In this document: positions 16,020 to 24,112 of the stretch, piece after piece
Layout: the number at the start of each line of letters is the position of its first letter
Numbering within the stretch: position 1 is the stretch's first letter
From: SKLM01 sp964575455
Lineage (GTDB): Bacteria > Chloroflexota > Anaerolineae > B4-G1
Direction: 5' to 3'
DNA: 64,000 nucleotides
Assembly (NCBI GenBank): GCA_964575455.1
Contig: CAZNRX010000012.1
Coordinates: 1 to 64,000, forward strand
Position numbers and translations under genes: made by a program
Notes under the pieces: model-generated
Told to the model about the DNA's origin: nothing
The model's input: only the letters and a program-made list of their open reading frames with translations
The model's database searches: none

Positions 16020-16465
16020 GCCGAGCTGCTAAGCTGTCGGCAGCCGTCCGGCGGCCGACAGACAGCGGCTATGGCCACCCTTGCGAAGGCCATAGACAGC
16101 GGGGCGATATGCCCTGGGCACTATGCCTTGGGCGATACGCCTCAACAATGTCGCTAATCAATGCAGGCTGTCAACGAACCTTTCAATGGAGCTCGATGGG
16201 TCGACGGGCGGGGACGCCCAGAGACTCGACATCGCTGTTCAATGCTGCTAATTCAACGCAACCGTTCAATGATGATCGATACCGCCTTCGCTCTGGAGCT
16301 GTGGTGAGCCTTCGCAAGGGTCTTTAGTACGAGTTCCGCTTGGAGCTGCCAAGCACCGTTGGCATAGCTTTCACCTAGCCCCTCTTCCCCCTGGGAAGGG
16401 GGGCTAGGATTGGGCTTGTATCACGAATGGCACGAAGTGAGCCAAGCGCTGGATAAGGGGGCAAA
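16020..16465. other. 446-base intergenic region rich in inverted repeats
   Basis: No convincing gene. Several stems follow one another: CTGTCGG/CCGACAG near 16034-16061, CTATGGCC/GGCCATAG at 16070-16095, GGGCGATATGCCC-type palindromes near 16102-16142, GGGC/GCCC near 16210-16222, and a 35-base element CCTAGCCCC/GGGGCTAGG at 16374-16408. In addition ACCCTTGCGAAGGC (16077-16090) recurs as its exact reverse complement at 16308-16321. The block separates the methyltransferase genes from the hydantoinase-A-like gene and may hold a terminator or a small non-coding element. Confidence 0.55.
16374..16408. repeat. GC-rich palindromic element CCTAGCCCC...GGGGCTAGG
   Basis: Perfect 9-bp outer arms with inner CTTCCC/GGGAAG complementarity. 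It resembles the short palindromic intergenic elements common in high-GC genomes; a diverged relative with runs of C and G lies near 62660-62700. It could also act as a bidirectional terminator. Confidence 0.5.
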
Positions 16466-18487
16466 GTGCCCAACAATAACTCACGGAAGCTTGTTCTAGG
16501 CATAGACACGGGCGGCACATATACCGATGGTGTGCTGCTCGATTATGATTCGCGCGAGGTGTTGGCCACGCACAAGAGCCTGACAACCAAGCGCGATTTT
16601 GCTATCGGCATCGAGCGGGTCATCAGGGGAATTGCGATAGAGGATCCCTCGGAGGTCCGCATGGTATCTGTTTCGACGACGCTGGCGACGAATGCCATCG
16701 CCGAGGGGAAGGGTAAGCGGGTAGCGCTGTTGCTGGTTGGGTACGACCCGGAGCTAATTTCCTCCTTCAATCTAGGTGCACGATTCGCCACGCCTAACTA
16801 TTATTACTTCGATGGTGGGCACGACCTTTACGGTCGAGAGAAGGAAGCGTTGGATCTACCGGCCATTCTGGATAAGGTGAGCGAGATCAAGGGTGAGGTC
16901 GATTCTGTTGCTGTTTCCAGTTACTTCAGCCCTCTCAATCCGGAGCACGAGAATCGCATCTACGAGGCTCTCTCTCGCGTTTGTGATCTTCCCATTGTGC
17001 TCGGTCACCAGTTGTCGACTCGGCTTGGTTCGGTGGAGCGCGCTACCACGGCCGCCCTCAATGCCTCGCTCCTCGCCGTGCTTCAGGACTTCGTGATCGC
17101 GGTGCGGCGGGCCATGGAGCATCGTGCGATCGATGCTCCGCTGATGATGGTTCGCGGGGATGGGACGTTGATGAGCGATGAGTTCGCCTCCCGAACGCCG
17201 GTGGAGACGATTCACTCCGGCCCCGCGGCCAGCGCTATCGGCGGTCGCTTCCTTTCCCAGCTTGATGATGCCCTGGTGCTGGATGTCGGTGGGACCACCA
17301 CCGACCTGGCCGTTATCGAGGGCGGAGAGGTGACGGTTAGCGAGGAGGGGGCCACCGTCGGCGACTACGAGACGGCGGTCAGCGCCGCGGATCTGTTCTC
17401 CGTCGCCCTGGGCGGGGATAGCCACATCACGTTGAATCGTGAGAAGCACGTTCTCCTGGGCCCAGAGCGTGTCGTCCCCCTGGCCCACCTGGCGGATGAG
17501 TATCCGAAGGTCAAGAGCCGTCTCCAGGCGCTGTCGCGAAGGGCCTGGGCAGAGGCCAGCCCCGATTGGTTGGAGTATTGGTTCTTGCTGCGCGAGCCGG
17601 AGGCGTCGCAATCCGTCGGGAGCGGGTCGGGCCACGCGAAGAAGTTGGTGGAGTTCCTGAGCAGCGGTCCAAAGCCCGTGCCCGATATCGTCGATCATCT
17701 TGACGTGCTCCACGTGGCGCAGATTGGTGTGGATGACCTGTGGCGCGAGGAGATCCTGGGGAAGTCCGGTCTGACGCCCACGGATCTGCTCCACGTCGAG
17801 GGACGCTACTGCCCATGGGACGTAGAGGCGGCTGAGTTGGCTCTCCAGATCTTCTCTCACTACCAGTTCAAGGAGCCCGATGAGATACGCAAAGCGGTGT
17901 GGTGCCAGGCTGTGGAGATGATCGTCCACGCGGCGGTTACTTTCCTCAGCAAACAGACCTTGACGCCACCCACCGAGATGCGTTCGGAGGGTGAGGATGA
18001 CATCGGGCGCTGGTTCTTCTTCAACAGCATCTACGATACGCATCCTCACTTGGAGACGCTCTTCCGCTTGCGCGATCCCATCGTGGGGATCGGCGCGCCG
18101 GCCCATTTCTTCTTGGAGGAGGTCGCTGAGGCCCTCAACGCGGATTTGGTCCTGCCCGAGCATCACGCGGTGGCGAATGCACTGGGCGCCGTCGCCGGCA
18201 GCGTGATGGTCATCGAGGAAGTCCTGGTCTATCCAACGCTGGACAAATCGGGGCTGGAGGTGATGGGCTACTACGTTCAGACCAGCGAGGATCGTAGGAA
18301 CTTCGACGAGGGGGCGCTGCAGGAGTGCTTGACATACGCCAAGGACCTAGCCCATGAGCGTGCTCTGGCGGCCGCGGTCCGCTCTGGGGCGGATAATCCG
18401 GAGGTCGTCGTCGAAATGGAGACCGAGGGTCTGGACACATACCGCATTCGTGCTAGGGCGATGGGTAACCCGCGATTGGCGAAGTGA
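16466..18487 (+). CDS. Hydantoinase/oxoprolinase subunit A-like ASKHA protein, paralogue 1
   Basis: 673 residues of the HyuA type (Hydant_A_N followed by Hydantoinase_A). The phosphate-1 motif LGIDTGGTYTDGVLL is at about residues 11-25, the conserved STTLATNAI near 70, the GHQLSTRLGSVERATTAALN stretch near 180, and the phosphate-2 motif LDVGGTTTDLAV near 272. HyuA proteins couple ATP hydrolysis to opening of cyclic imides or, in acetone carboxylase relatives, phosphorylate a substrate, and normally work with a HyuB subunit; none is encoded here. The start is GTG with AAGGGGG upstream. Because it neighbours corrinoid genes, an ATP-driven role in the same pathway is likely, but the reaction is unknown. 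Confidence 0.8.
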   Translation: MPNNNSRKLVLGIDTGGTYTDGVLLDYDSREVLATHKSLTTKRDFAIGIERVIRGIAIEDPSEVRMVSVSTTLATNAIAEGKGKRVALLLVGYDPELISSFNLGARFATPNYYYFDGGHDLYGREKEALDLPAILDKVSEIKGEVDSVAVSSYFSPLNPEHENRIYEALSRVCDLPIVLGHQLSTRLGSVERATTAALNASLLAVLQDFVIAVRRAMEHRAIDAPLMMVRGDGTLMSDEFASRTPVETIHSGPAASAIGGRFLSQLDDALVLDVGGTTTDLAVIEGGEVTVSEEGATVGDYETAVSAADLFSVALGGDSHITLNREKHVLLGPERVVPLAHLADEYPKVKSRLQALSRRAWAEASPDWLEYWFLLREPEASQSVGSGSGHAKKLVEFLSSGPKPVPDIVDHLDVLHVAQIGVDDLWREEILGKSGLTPTDLLHVEGRYCPWDVEAAELALQIFSHYQFKEPDEIRKAVWCQAVEMIVHAAVTFLSKQTLTPPTEMRSEGEDDIGRWFFFNSIYDTHPHLETLFRLRDPIVGIGAPAHFFLEEVAEALNADLVLPEHHAVANALGAVAGSVMVIEEVLVYPTLDKSGLEVMGYYVQTSEDRRNFDEGALQECLTYAKDLAHERALAAAVRSGADNPEVVVEMETEGLDTYRIRARAMGNPRLAK

Positions 18488-18546
18488 GAGGATTAGACTA
18501 CGCCCCCGAGATGGGGGCTGAGAGCACGTGAGTATGGAGGTAGGCA

Positions 18547-19203
18547 ATGGAATTGGTGCGAGTTGATACGCAGCGCGCCTACGATTTGATCTGGGAGAAG
18601 ATCACGACGTTGGACTTGGCTCCCGGCGCGCCGATTAACGAGCAAGAGTTAGCAGAAACGTTCGACATGGGCACCGTGCCGGTTCGGGAGGCATTGAAGT
18701 GGGTGGCTCATGAGAACCTGGTCGATGTCACACGCCACGGTATCTACGTAGCTGATGTCAACGTGGATGATCTTCAGAGGCTCAGCGAGATGCGGTTGTC
18801 CCTTGAGTCCCTGAGTGCGCGCCTCGCGGCTGAGCGAGTCGAGCCCGATGATCTGGTCGTCCTGGAGGCTCTGCGTAAGGAACAAGAGGCGTTCACCGCA
18901 GAGCTGACGGCCGAAAAGAGACGGGACTTGTTCGATCTTGATCACAAGTTCCATCAGGCGGTCGCCAAAGCGGCTCACAACAGGTACCTGTACCAGACCC
19001 TGGATCGTCTCTTTGGTCTGTCACGCCGCCTCTGGTACCTCGCCTTACTGCATTTGAAATCTCTCTCCTCCAGCGTCGAGATGCACGTGGCGCTCGTGGG
19101 AGCCATTGAGAGCGGCGATGGTGATTGTGCTGCGGAGATCATGCATGAACACGTCAAGGAGTTCTACGACGAGGTTCGCGAGATACTGGAACGACGGGAG
19201 TAG
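18547..19203 (+). CDS. GntR-family transcriptional regulator, FCD (FadR-like) subfamily
   Basis: 218 residues. The winged helix-turn-helix occupies about 1-70 (DLIWEKITTLDLAPGAPINE, then ELAETFDMGTVPVREALKWV as the recognition region) and the all-helical FCD ligand-binding domain follows, with RLSLESLSARLAAERV near 80 and DLDHKFHQAVAKAAHN near 137, where Asp and His residues commonly bind a metal and a carboxylate effector. Regulators of this subfamily usually control the adjacent catabolic operon in response to a small organic acid. It lies between the two hydantoinase-A-like genes. Candidate targets in this window are its own operon and the palindrome at 4156-4172, both inferred. Confidence 0.9.
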   Translation: MELVRVDTQRAYDLIWEKITTLDLAPGAPINEQELAETFDMGTVPVREALKWVAHENLVDVTRHGIYVADVNVDDLQRLSEMRLSLESLSARLAAERVEPDDLVVLEALRKEQEAFTAELTAEKRRDLFDLDHKFHQAVAKAAHNRYLYQTLDRLFGLSRRLWYLALLHLKSLSSSVEMHVALVGAIESGDGDCAAEIMHEHVKEFYDEVREILERRE

Positions 19204-19228
19204 GGAGTGAGGAGTAGGGGAGGATGGC

Positions 19229-19726
19229 ATGGTGACCAAGACGCTGCCTATGGAGTTGCTGGAGCGGAAAGATATCCCTTACGAAGCCCATCAGCATAAG
19301 GATGTTCAGTACACGGCGGAGGGGGTCGCCAACGACCTGGGCATCCCAGTGGCGCAGGTTGTCAAGGCGATGCTTGTCCGCTGTGATGGGAGCTGGTTCG
19401 TGTTGGTTGTGGTTCCCGGTGACGAACGGCTCAGCCTGGAGAAGGTCCAGGCAGCTGTGGGGGCAGGCAAAGTCAGCCTGGCGTCGAAGCAGGAGGTGGA
19501 ACGGGTGACTGGGTACACGGTGGGGGCCGTCTCCGTGATCGGGTTCCGCCAGGGTGGTGTGCTCACTTTTGTTGACGAGGGTGTCCTAGATCTCGAGCAG
19601 GTGGTCATCAGCTCTGGTCGTCCAGACGCTGGACTGGCGCTCTCGACCAAGGATATGCTGACGGCGTTGGAGGGTGCTCAGGTGGGGGATTTCTGCGAGA
19701 CGGCGGGGGCAGGTAGCACGGAGTAG
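19229..19726 (+). CDS. YbaK/ProX-type aminoacyl-tRNA deacylase domain protein
   Basis: 165 residues matching the YbaK/EbsC fold: VANDLGIPVAQVVKAMLVRC near 33-52 (with the Lys of the family motif), VVVPGDERLSLEKVQAA near 65, and the GAVSVIGF segment near 98 corresponding to the substrate-loop GGxSPxG region, here altered. The free-standing family hydrolyses mischarged tRNAs such as Cys-tRNA(Pro) or Ala-tRNA(Pro). Its placement between a GntR regulator and a hydantoinase-A-like gene is unusual; it may be unrelated to the pathway. ATG 19229 is the most likely start because ATG 19224 leads directly to a stop. Confidence 0.82.
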   Translation: MVTKTLPMELLERKDIPYEAHQHKDVQYTAEGVANDLGIPVAQVVKAMLVRCDGSWFVLVVVPGDERLSLEKVQAAVGAGKVSLASKQEVERVTGYTVGAVSVIGFRQGGVLTFVDEGVLDLEQVVISSGRPDAGLALSTKDMLTALEGAQVGDFCETAGAGSTE

Positions 19727-19754
19727 AGAATGGCAGGAGGACGGAGGCTTAGCT

Positions 19755-21797
19755 TTGCACGCTGAGAAGGTTGTCTTAGGGGTCGATACCGGGGGCACGT
19801 ACACGGATGCCGCACTGGTCGACCACGATATGGCAGGCCGTCACGTCGACGCAGCCAACCGCGACCTAGGCGTGTTGGCCGAGGCGAAGGCGCTCACGAC
19901 GCGTCACGACCTGGCGATTGGCATCGAGCAGGCCGTCAGGGCGGTCCTGGATCAGAAAGCGGTTGCACCTGAGGCGATCCACCTCGTGGCGCTGTCGACG
20001 ACGCTGGCCACGAACGCGATCGTTGAGGGTCAGGGGCGGTCAGTCGGGTTGCTGCTCATCGGCTACGACCGGGAGCTTGTCCGGCAATACGGGTTGGAGC
20101 GGGAGCTGGCGACGGAGCGGTTGGTCTACCTGCGGGGCGGGCACGATGTCGTGGGCGAGGAGCAGGCTCCCTTGGATGAAGAGGCGGCACGTGAGGCGAT
20201 TCTGGCCTGGCGAAACGAGGTTGAGGGCTTTGCCATCTCGGGCTTTTTTGGCGTCTACAACCCATCCCACGAGCTGCGCGTGAAGGAACTGGTGCAGTCC
20301 CTGACCGATCTCCCCGTCACCTGCGGCCACGAGCTGACGACACGTCTCGACTCGGTGCGGCGTGCCACGACGGCGGCTCTCAATGCCCAGTTGATACCAC
20401 TCCTTCACGGTCTGATCGCCACCGTGCGTCAGACGCTGGATCGGATGGGGATTGCGGCTCCTTTGATGGTGGTGAAGGGGGATGGATCTCTGGTCCGGGC
20501 TGGCTGGGCCATGGAGCGGCCGATAGAGACGATCCTCTCCGGGCCGGCTGCCAGCGTGGTCGGTGCGTGGCACCTGGCGGGCCGTCGCGACGTATGGACG
20601 GTTGACGTCGGCGGCACGACCACGGACATCGCGGTGCTGGACGACGGCCGTCCGCGGCTCAACCCTCGAGGAGCGCACGTCGGAGGCTGGCGGACGATGG
20701 TCGAAGCGGCCGATGTCCATACGTTGGGGTTAGGCGGCGACAGCCACGTGCGCTTGAACGGATCACGCCTGGCTATTGGCCCCCAACGTGTGATCCCGCT
20801 CTGTCTGTTGGCCAGTCAGCATCCGGAGGTTGCTGACAAGCTTGCCATGCAGGAGCAAGAAGAAACCGGTGGATGGACTGGTCAGCTCGTCGTGGCTCAG
20901 CGGCCGGATCTGCGCGGTCATATGGGTACACGGGGTTTGTCGGTCGAGAGGCGCTCTTTGCTCAGGAGTCTGCAGGCAGGTCCTCGCCTCCTGGCCTCGT
21001 TGGCCGAGGAGGGCCCTCTCGTCAATCAACGGGTCAGGGGTCTGGAAGCCCGTCAGGTCGTGCTGCGGTCCGCGTTCACGCCGACGGATGCCCTGCACGT
21101 GTTGGGGCGCCTGAACCTCTGGAACGCCGAGGCTTCCCGTCTGGGAGCTAGCATGCTGGCAAAGGAGGTGGGGCTCAGCCCGGATGTGCTCTGCAGACAG
21201 GTCGTCGATGGCGTGGGAGATCGGGTGTCGAAGGCCTTGGTGACCAAGATACTCGGCGACGAAGGGGTGCTTCCCGACTGGGAGGAGGAACCATCAGCTG
21301 AGGCCTTGCTGGCTCGGGCACTGGGCAACAGGTCCGACTCGGACCTGCGCTGCGAGATGCAGCTTCGGCAGCCGCTGGTCGCGATTGGAGCGCCGGTTGA
21401 GGCCTACATGCCGCGCGTGGCCGATCAACTGAGCACGGAGCTGATCATCCCCCCTCACGCCGAGGTGGCGAACGCAGTGGGGGCTGTGATGGGCAGCGTG
21501 GTGCAGCAGATTCGGGTGACGATTCAGCCGCTGGACGATGATGTGTTCCGCCTCCATCTCCCCGATGGGGTCCGGGATTTCTCCACGTTGACCGAGAGCG
21601 TCCGGTACGCGGAGGAGGCGATGGTTGAGCGCGTGAAGGCGATGGCCCGAGAGGCTGGCGGTTCGACGCTGTCCCTTGATCACATTGAGATACGCACCGA
21701 GCGCCAGGACAAGACCGCGCCCGTCCGGGGCAACCGCATCTACCTCGGTACGGAGATGACGTTCACGGCTGTGGGAAGGCCAGGCCTGGCGACGTAG
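19755..21797 (+). CDS. Hydantoinase/oxoprolinase subunit A-like ASKHA protein, paralogue 2
   Basis: 680 residues, HyuA type. The frame is open from 19674, overlapping the previous gene, but CGGAGG at 19742-19747 with a 7-base spacer points to a TTG start at 19755. The N-terminal phosphate motif LGVDTGGTYTDAALVDHD, STTLATNAI, GHELTTRLDSVRRATTAALN, KGDGSLVRAGWAMERPIETI and VDVGGTTTDIAVLDD align in order with paralogue 1 at 16466. Again no HyuB-type partner follows; the 3' neighbour is on the opposite strand. Two diverged copies in one locus suggest either a heteromeric ATPase or two steps on related substrates. The function is not established. Confidence 0.8.
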   Translation: MHAEKVVLGVDTGGTYTDAALVDHDMAGRHVDAANRDLGVLAEAKALTTRHDLAIGIEQAVRAVLDQKAVAPEAIHLVALSTTLATNAIVEGQGRSVGLLLIGYDRELVRQYGLERELATERLVYLRGGHDVVGEEQAPLDEEAAREAILAWRNEVEGFAISGFFGVYNPSHELRVKELVQSLTDLPVTCGHELTTRLDSVRRATTAALNAQLIPLLHGLIATVRQTLDRMGIAAPLMVVKGDGSLVRAGWAMERPIETILSGPAASVVGAWHLAGRRDVWTVDVGGTTTDIAVLDDGRPRLNPRGAHVGGWRTMVEAADVHTLGLGGDSHVRLNGSRLAIGPQRVIPLCLLASQHPEVADKLAMQEQEETGGWTGQLVVAQRPDLRGHMGTRGLSVERRSLLRSLQAGPRLLASLAEEGPLVNQRVRGLEARQVVLRSAFTPTDALHVLGRLNLWNAEASRLGASMLAKEVGLSPDVLCRQVVDGVGDRVSKALVTKILGDEGVLPDWEEEPSAEALLARALGNRSDSDLRCEMQLRQPLVAIGAPVEAYMPRVADQLSTELIIPPHAEVANAVGAVMGSVVQQIRVTIQPLDDDVFRLHLPDGVRDFSTLTESVRYAEEAMVERVKAMAREAGGSTLSLDHIEIRTERQDKTAPVRGNRIYLGTEMTFTAVGRPGLAT

Positions 21798-21840
21798 CGA
21801 GTCAGCGAACACGAAGGGCGCGAAACACGAAAGGCACGAA
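21795..21840 (+). repeat. CACGAA-type interspersed repeat, copy after hydantoinase-A-like gene 2
   Basis: AGCGAGTCAGCGA followed by CACGAAGGGCGCGAAACA and CACGAAAGGCACGAA. The same AGCGAGTCAGCGA-CACGAAGGGCGCGAAACA unit recurs at 31030-31060. Related copies lie at 16422, 22605, 26366, 29385, 29510, 36560, 36633 and 37720, all in the same orientation. Confidence 0.7.
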
Positions 21841-22004
21841 TAACCCCCTCGCCAGTTGTTCACTCTCTCCTAGCTGTTGTCGGCCCTACTGACTGGCCTA
21901 CCCGGTCAAGGCTCGGAAGCGCAAGCTAGCGCACGGCTTGAGGCTGGCGTTTGGTTCGCGGCCTAGGGCTGGTGCTTCCGGTGCGGTTTGGCTTCGCACG
22001 CGGT

Positions 22005-22457
22005 CTAGCTCTGTACCCCTTCCAGTTGAGATGTGCAGTGCGGGCAGCGCGTGGCCTTGATCGGTATCTCTGTCAGGCAGTACGGGCACTTCTTCATGGT
22101 TGGCTCCGCTGGCTTCTCCTCTTTCTTCTTGCGCTGCAGCTGGTTGATCTGACGGATGATGAGAAAGAGGGCAAAGGCGATGATGATGAAGTCGATGATG
22201 GTGTTGATGAACAGCCCGTAGTTGATCGTGGCTGCCCCCGCCTCTTTCGCCGCTGCCAGGCTCTCGTAGCGCGTCCCCGAGAGGTTGATGAAGAAAGCCG
22301 AGAAGTCTGTGTTGCCCAACAGCAAGCCGATGGGTGGCATGAGGATGTCGCTGACGAACGAGTTGACGATGTTGCTGAACGCCCCGCCGATGACGATGCC
22401 GATCGCCAGGTCGAGCACGTTCCCACGCAGAGCGAATTCCTTGAACTCCTTCAGCAA
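22005..22457 (-). CDS. mscL: Large-conductance mechanosensitive channel MscL with C-terminal zinc ribbon
   Basis: Pressure-release channel of the cytoplasmic membrane that opens on hypo-osmotic shock. Residues 1-105 are a complete MscL: amphipathic N-terminus FKEFALRGNVLDLAIGIVIG with the pore helix, periplasmic loop, and TM2 NYGLFINTIIDFIIIAFALF. After a charged linker (109-120) there is an extra domain with CPYC at 124-127 and CPHC at 138-141, the four cysteines of a zinc ribbon, which ordinary MscL (about 130 residues with a helical bundle) lacks. Start is TTG with AAGGAGGAG upstream. The zinc ribbon faces the cytoplasm and may mediate a contact or regulation; that is inference. Confidence 0.95.
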   Translation of the reverse strand: MLKEFKEFALRGNVLDLAIGIVIGGAFSNIVNSFVSDILMPPIGLLLGNTDFSAFFINLSGTRYESLAAAKEAGAATINYGLFINTIIDFIIIAFALFLIIRQINQLQRKKKEEKPAEPTMKKCPYCLTEIPIKATRCPHCTSQLEGVQS

Positions 22458-22499
22458 GGTGCTCCTCCTTTCTGTTCAGTGTACTGTGTGCGGAGATAG

Positions 22500-22514
22500 G
22501 ATACAGACTGTATC
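22500..22514. promoter_or_regulatory. 15-bp palindrome in the mscL / C39-protein divergent region
   Basis: GATACAG-A-CTGTATC is a perfect 7-bp inverted repeat with one central base. It overlaps a possible weak mscL -10 element (TACAGT on the minus strand, 17 bases from TTGTCC at 22530-22535), so it could be an operator. No cognate regulator is evident. Confidence 0.4.
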
Positions 22515-22566
22515 ACAGATGACGAGAATGGACAAATGAGACGGATGGCGGGTTTTGGAGGCGGGC

Positions 22567-22594
22567 TTGTCTCTATCTCTGTCTCTGTTATAAT
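22567..22594 (+). promoter_or_regulatory. Promoter of the C39-like protein gene
   Basis: TTGTCT (22567-22572), 16-base spacer, TATAAT (22589-22594), a good vegetative-sigma-type promoter. Transcription would start near 22601, giving a very short leader before the ATG at 22622. Confidence 0.6.
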
Positions 22595-22621
22595 CTCGCC
22601 CGCACTACGAAAGGCATGACT

Positions 22622-23995
22622 ATGCTCAAATCTCGCTACGCTTTCCCGCTCGCGGCGCTGGGCCTGGCGGTGTTGACGCTGCTGATCGTCTCGTTTGCCG
22701 TCGTGGCTCTGATCCGCGTGCTCCCTGGCCGGTACGCTTACTACCTGCCAGAGCCGCTTCAGAACCTGCGTCATCGTCCCCATCCGGACTCGCTCCCCAC
22801 GCCATCATCTGTGCAGAGCGAGGTGGTCGAGTGGACGCCGACGTTCCTGTCTACCACCACGCCGACGCCGGAGTCGACCGAAGGTCCGGAAGCGCCCCGC
22901 TGCACTCCGAGCTGCACTCCGAGCCCGCAGCCCATCACGCTCACTCCTTCGCCGATGCCATCACCCACCCGGGAGCCTTCGCCGACGCCAAAGCCTCCTG
23001 GCAGCGTTATGCTGACGGGTTTGCGGCACGAGCATCAGGGGTGGAACAACTGTGGTCCTGCCACGTTGACCATGTTGCTCTCCTACTACGGATGCGAGCG
23101 GACGCAGCAGGATGCGGCACCAGTCCTGAAGCCGGATGCGGACGACAAGAACGTCAGCCCCTGGGAGATGGCGTCCTACGTGCGCGATCAAGGCTTCGAG
23201 GCCATAACGCGTGTGGACGGTGATATCGAGCGCCTCAAGGTGTTGCTGCGGGCCGGTTTCCCTGTCATCGTGGAGACCTGGTACGTTCGCGACGCCAGCG
23301 ACCAGCTGGGGCATTATCGCTTGATCGTTGGCTACGACGACGCTGCTGGCTCAGAGCCTGGCGCGACAAGCGGTGGGCAAGCTGGGCAGTTCATGACCTA
23401 CGATTCGCTCCACGGTCCCGACGTTCCGATCGGCTATCAGGAGCTGGATGAGCTGTGGCGCGTCTTCAACCGGCTCTATCTGGTGGTCTACACGCCCGAG
23501 AGGTGGGATGCGCTGGCTGCAATCCTTGGCCCGGATCTGGACGAGGCCGCCATGTACGAACGGGCGCTGGATGTGGCCCGGAGCGAGGCGGTGGCCCAGC
23601 CCGGCCAGTGTGTGGCTTACGCCGATTGTGCTGACTGGGTCACCTTCTCCTGGTTCAACGTCGGTTCCTCTCTCACCTTCCTGGGACGCTATCAGGAGGC
23701 GGCTGCGGCCTACGACAAGGCGCGGCAGCTGGGGCTCCATTACCGCATGTTGTGGTACCAGTTCGGGCCCTATGAGAGTTACTACGAGGCGGGGCGATAC
23801 GACGACGTGATCGCCCTGGCCGATGCCACCCTGGCGACGACGAGCAATCTGGAGGAGTCTTACTACTGGCGTGGGAGGGCTCGCCTGGCACAGGGAAACG
23901 TTGATGGAGCGCGATCTGACTTCAAGAAGGCTCTGCGCTACCACGAAGGGTGGTCACTGGCGCTGGAGGCTCTGGCGAGCTTGGAGGGATCCTGA
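22622..23995 (+). CDS. Membrane-anchored C39-like peptidase-fold protein with Thr/Pro linker and TPR tail
   Basis: 457 residues. An ATG at 22616 is in frame, but GAAAGG is spaced properly only from 22622. An N-terminal membrane helix (about 7-35) is followed by a Thr/Pro/Ser-rich linker (about 65-130), then a C39-like papain fold with the catalytic Cys in NNCGPATLTMLLSYYG and His in LGHYRLIVGYDD, and finally TPR-like helices (AAYDKARQLG, and SNLEESYYWRGRARLAQGN near the end). Extracytoplasmic location is inferred from the anchor. Free-standing C39-like proteins process or bind peptides; no ABC exporter or bacteriocin-like gene is nearby, so the substrate is unknown. Similar Thr/Pro linkers recur in several other exported proteins of this window. 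Confidence 0.82.
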   Translation: MLKSRYAFPLAALGLAVLTLLIVSFAVVALIRVLPGRYAYYLPEPLQNLRHRPHPDSLPTPSSVQSEVVEWTPTFLSTTTPTPESTEGPEAPRCTPSCTPSPQPITLTPSPMPSPTREPSPTPKPPGSVMLTGLRHEHQGWNNCGPATLTMLLSYYGCERTQQDAAPVLKPDADDKNVSPWEMASYVRDQGFEAITRVDGDIERLKVLLRAGFPVIVETWYVRDASDQLGHYRLIVGYDDAAGSEPGATSGGQAGQFMTYDSLHGPDVPIGYQELDELWRVFNRLYLVVYTPERWDALAAILGPDLDEAAMYERALDVARSEAVAQPGQCVAYADCADWVTFSWFNVGSSLTFLGRYQEAAAAYDKARQLGLHYRMLWYQFGPYESYYEAGRYDDVIALADATLATTSNLEESYYWRGRARLAQGNVDGARSDFKKALRYHEGWSLALEALASLEGS

Positions 23996-24003
23996 TGAAC
24001 ACT

Positions 24004-24099
24004 GGCGGCACTCCGGCTCTTCGAGCTTGTCGCTTCGAGCTGCACTGCGGACGTTTTGGCGGCACTCCGCCTGGCTTCGAGCCGCACTACGAACGTTTT
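24004..24099 (+). repeat. Two tandem copies of a GGCGGCACTCC...CACTnCGnACGTTTT repeat
   Basis: Copy 1 at 24004-24057 and a shorter copy 2 at 24058-24099 share GGCGGCACTCCG, TTCGAGC, GCACT and ACGTTTTG. A third copy lies at 28249-28301 between the thiolase and HMG-CoA synthase genes. They fill the short spaces after genes and have no evident coding content. Confidence 0.65.
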
Positions 24100-24112
24100 G
24101 ATCTCTTCTTCA

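Noticed and set aside
16016..16327. 103-residue open frame after MttB paralogue 3
   Set aside because: Lies across several strong hairpins, has no ribosome site and no protein-like pattern.
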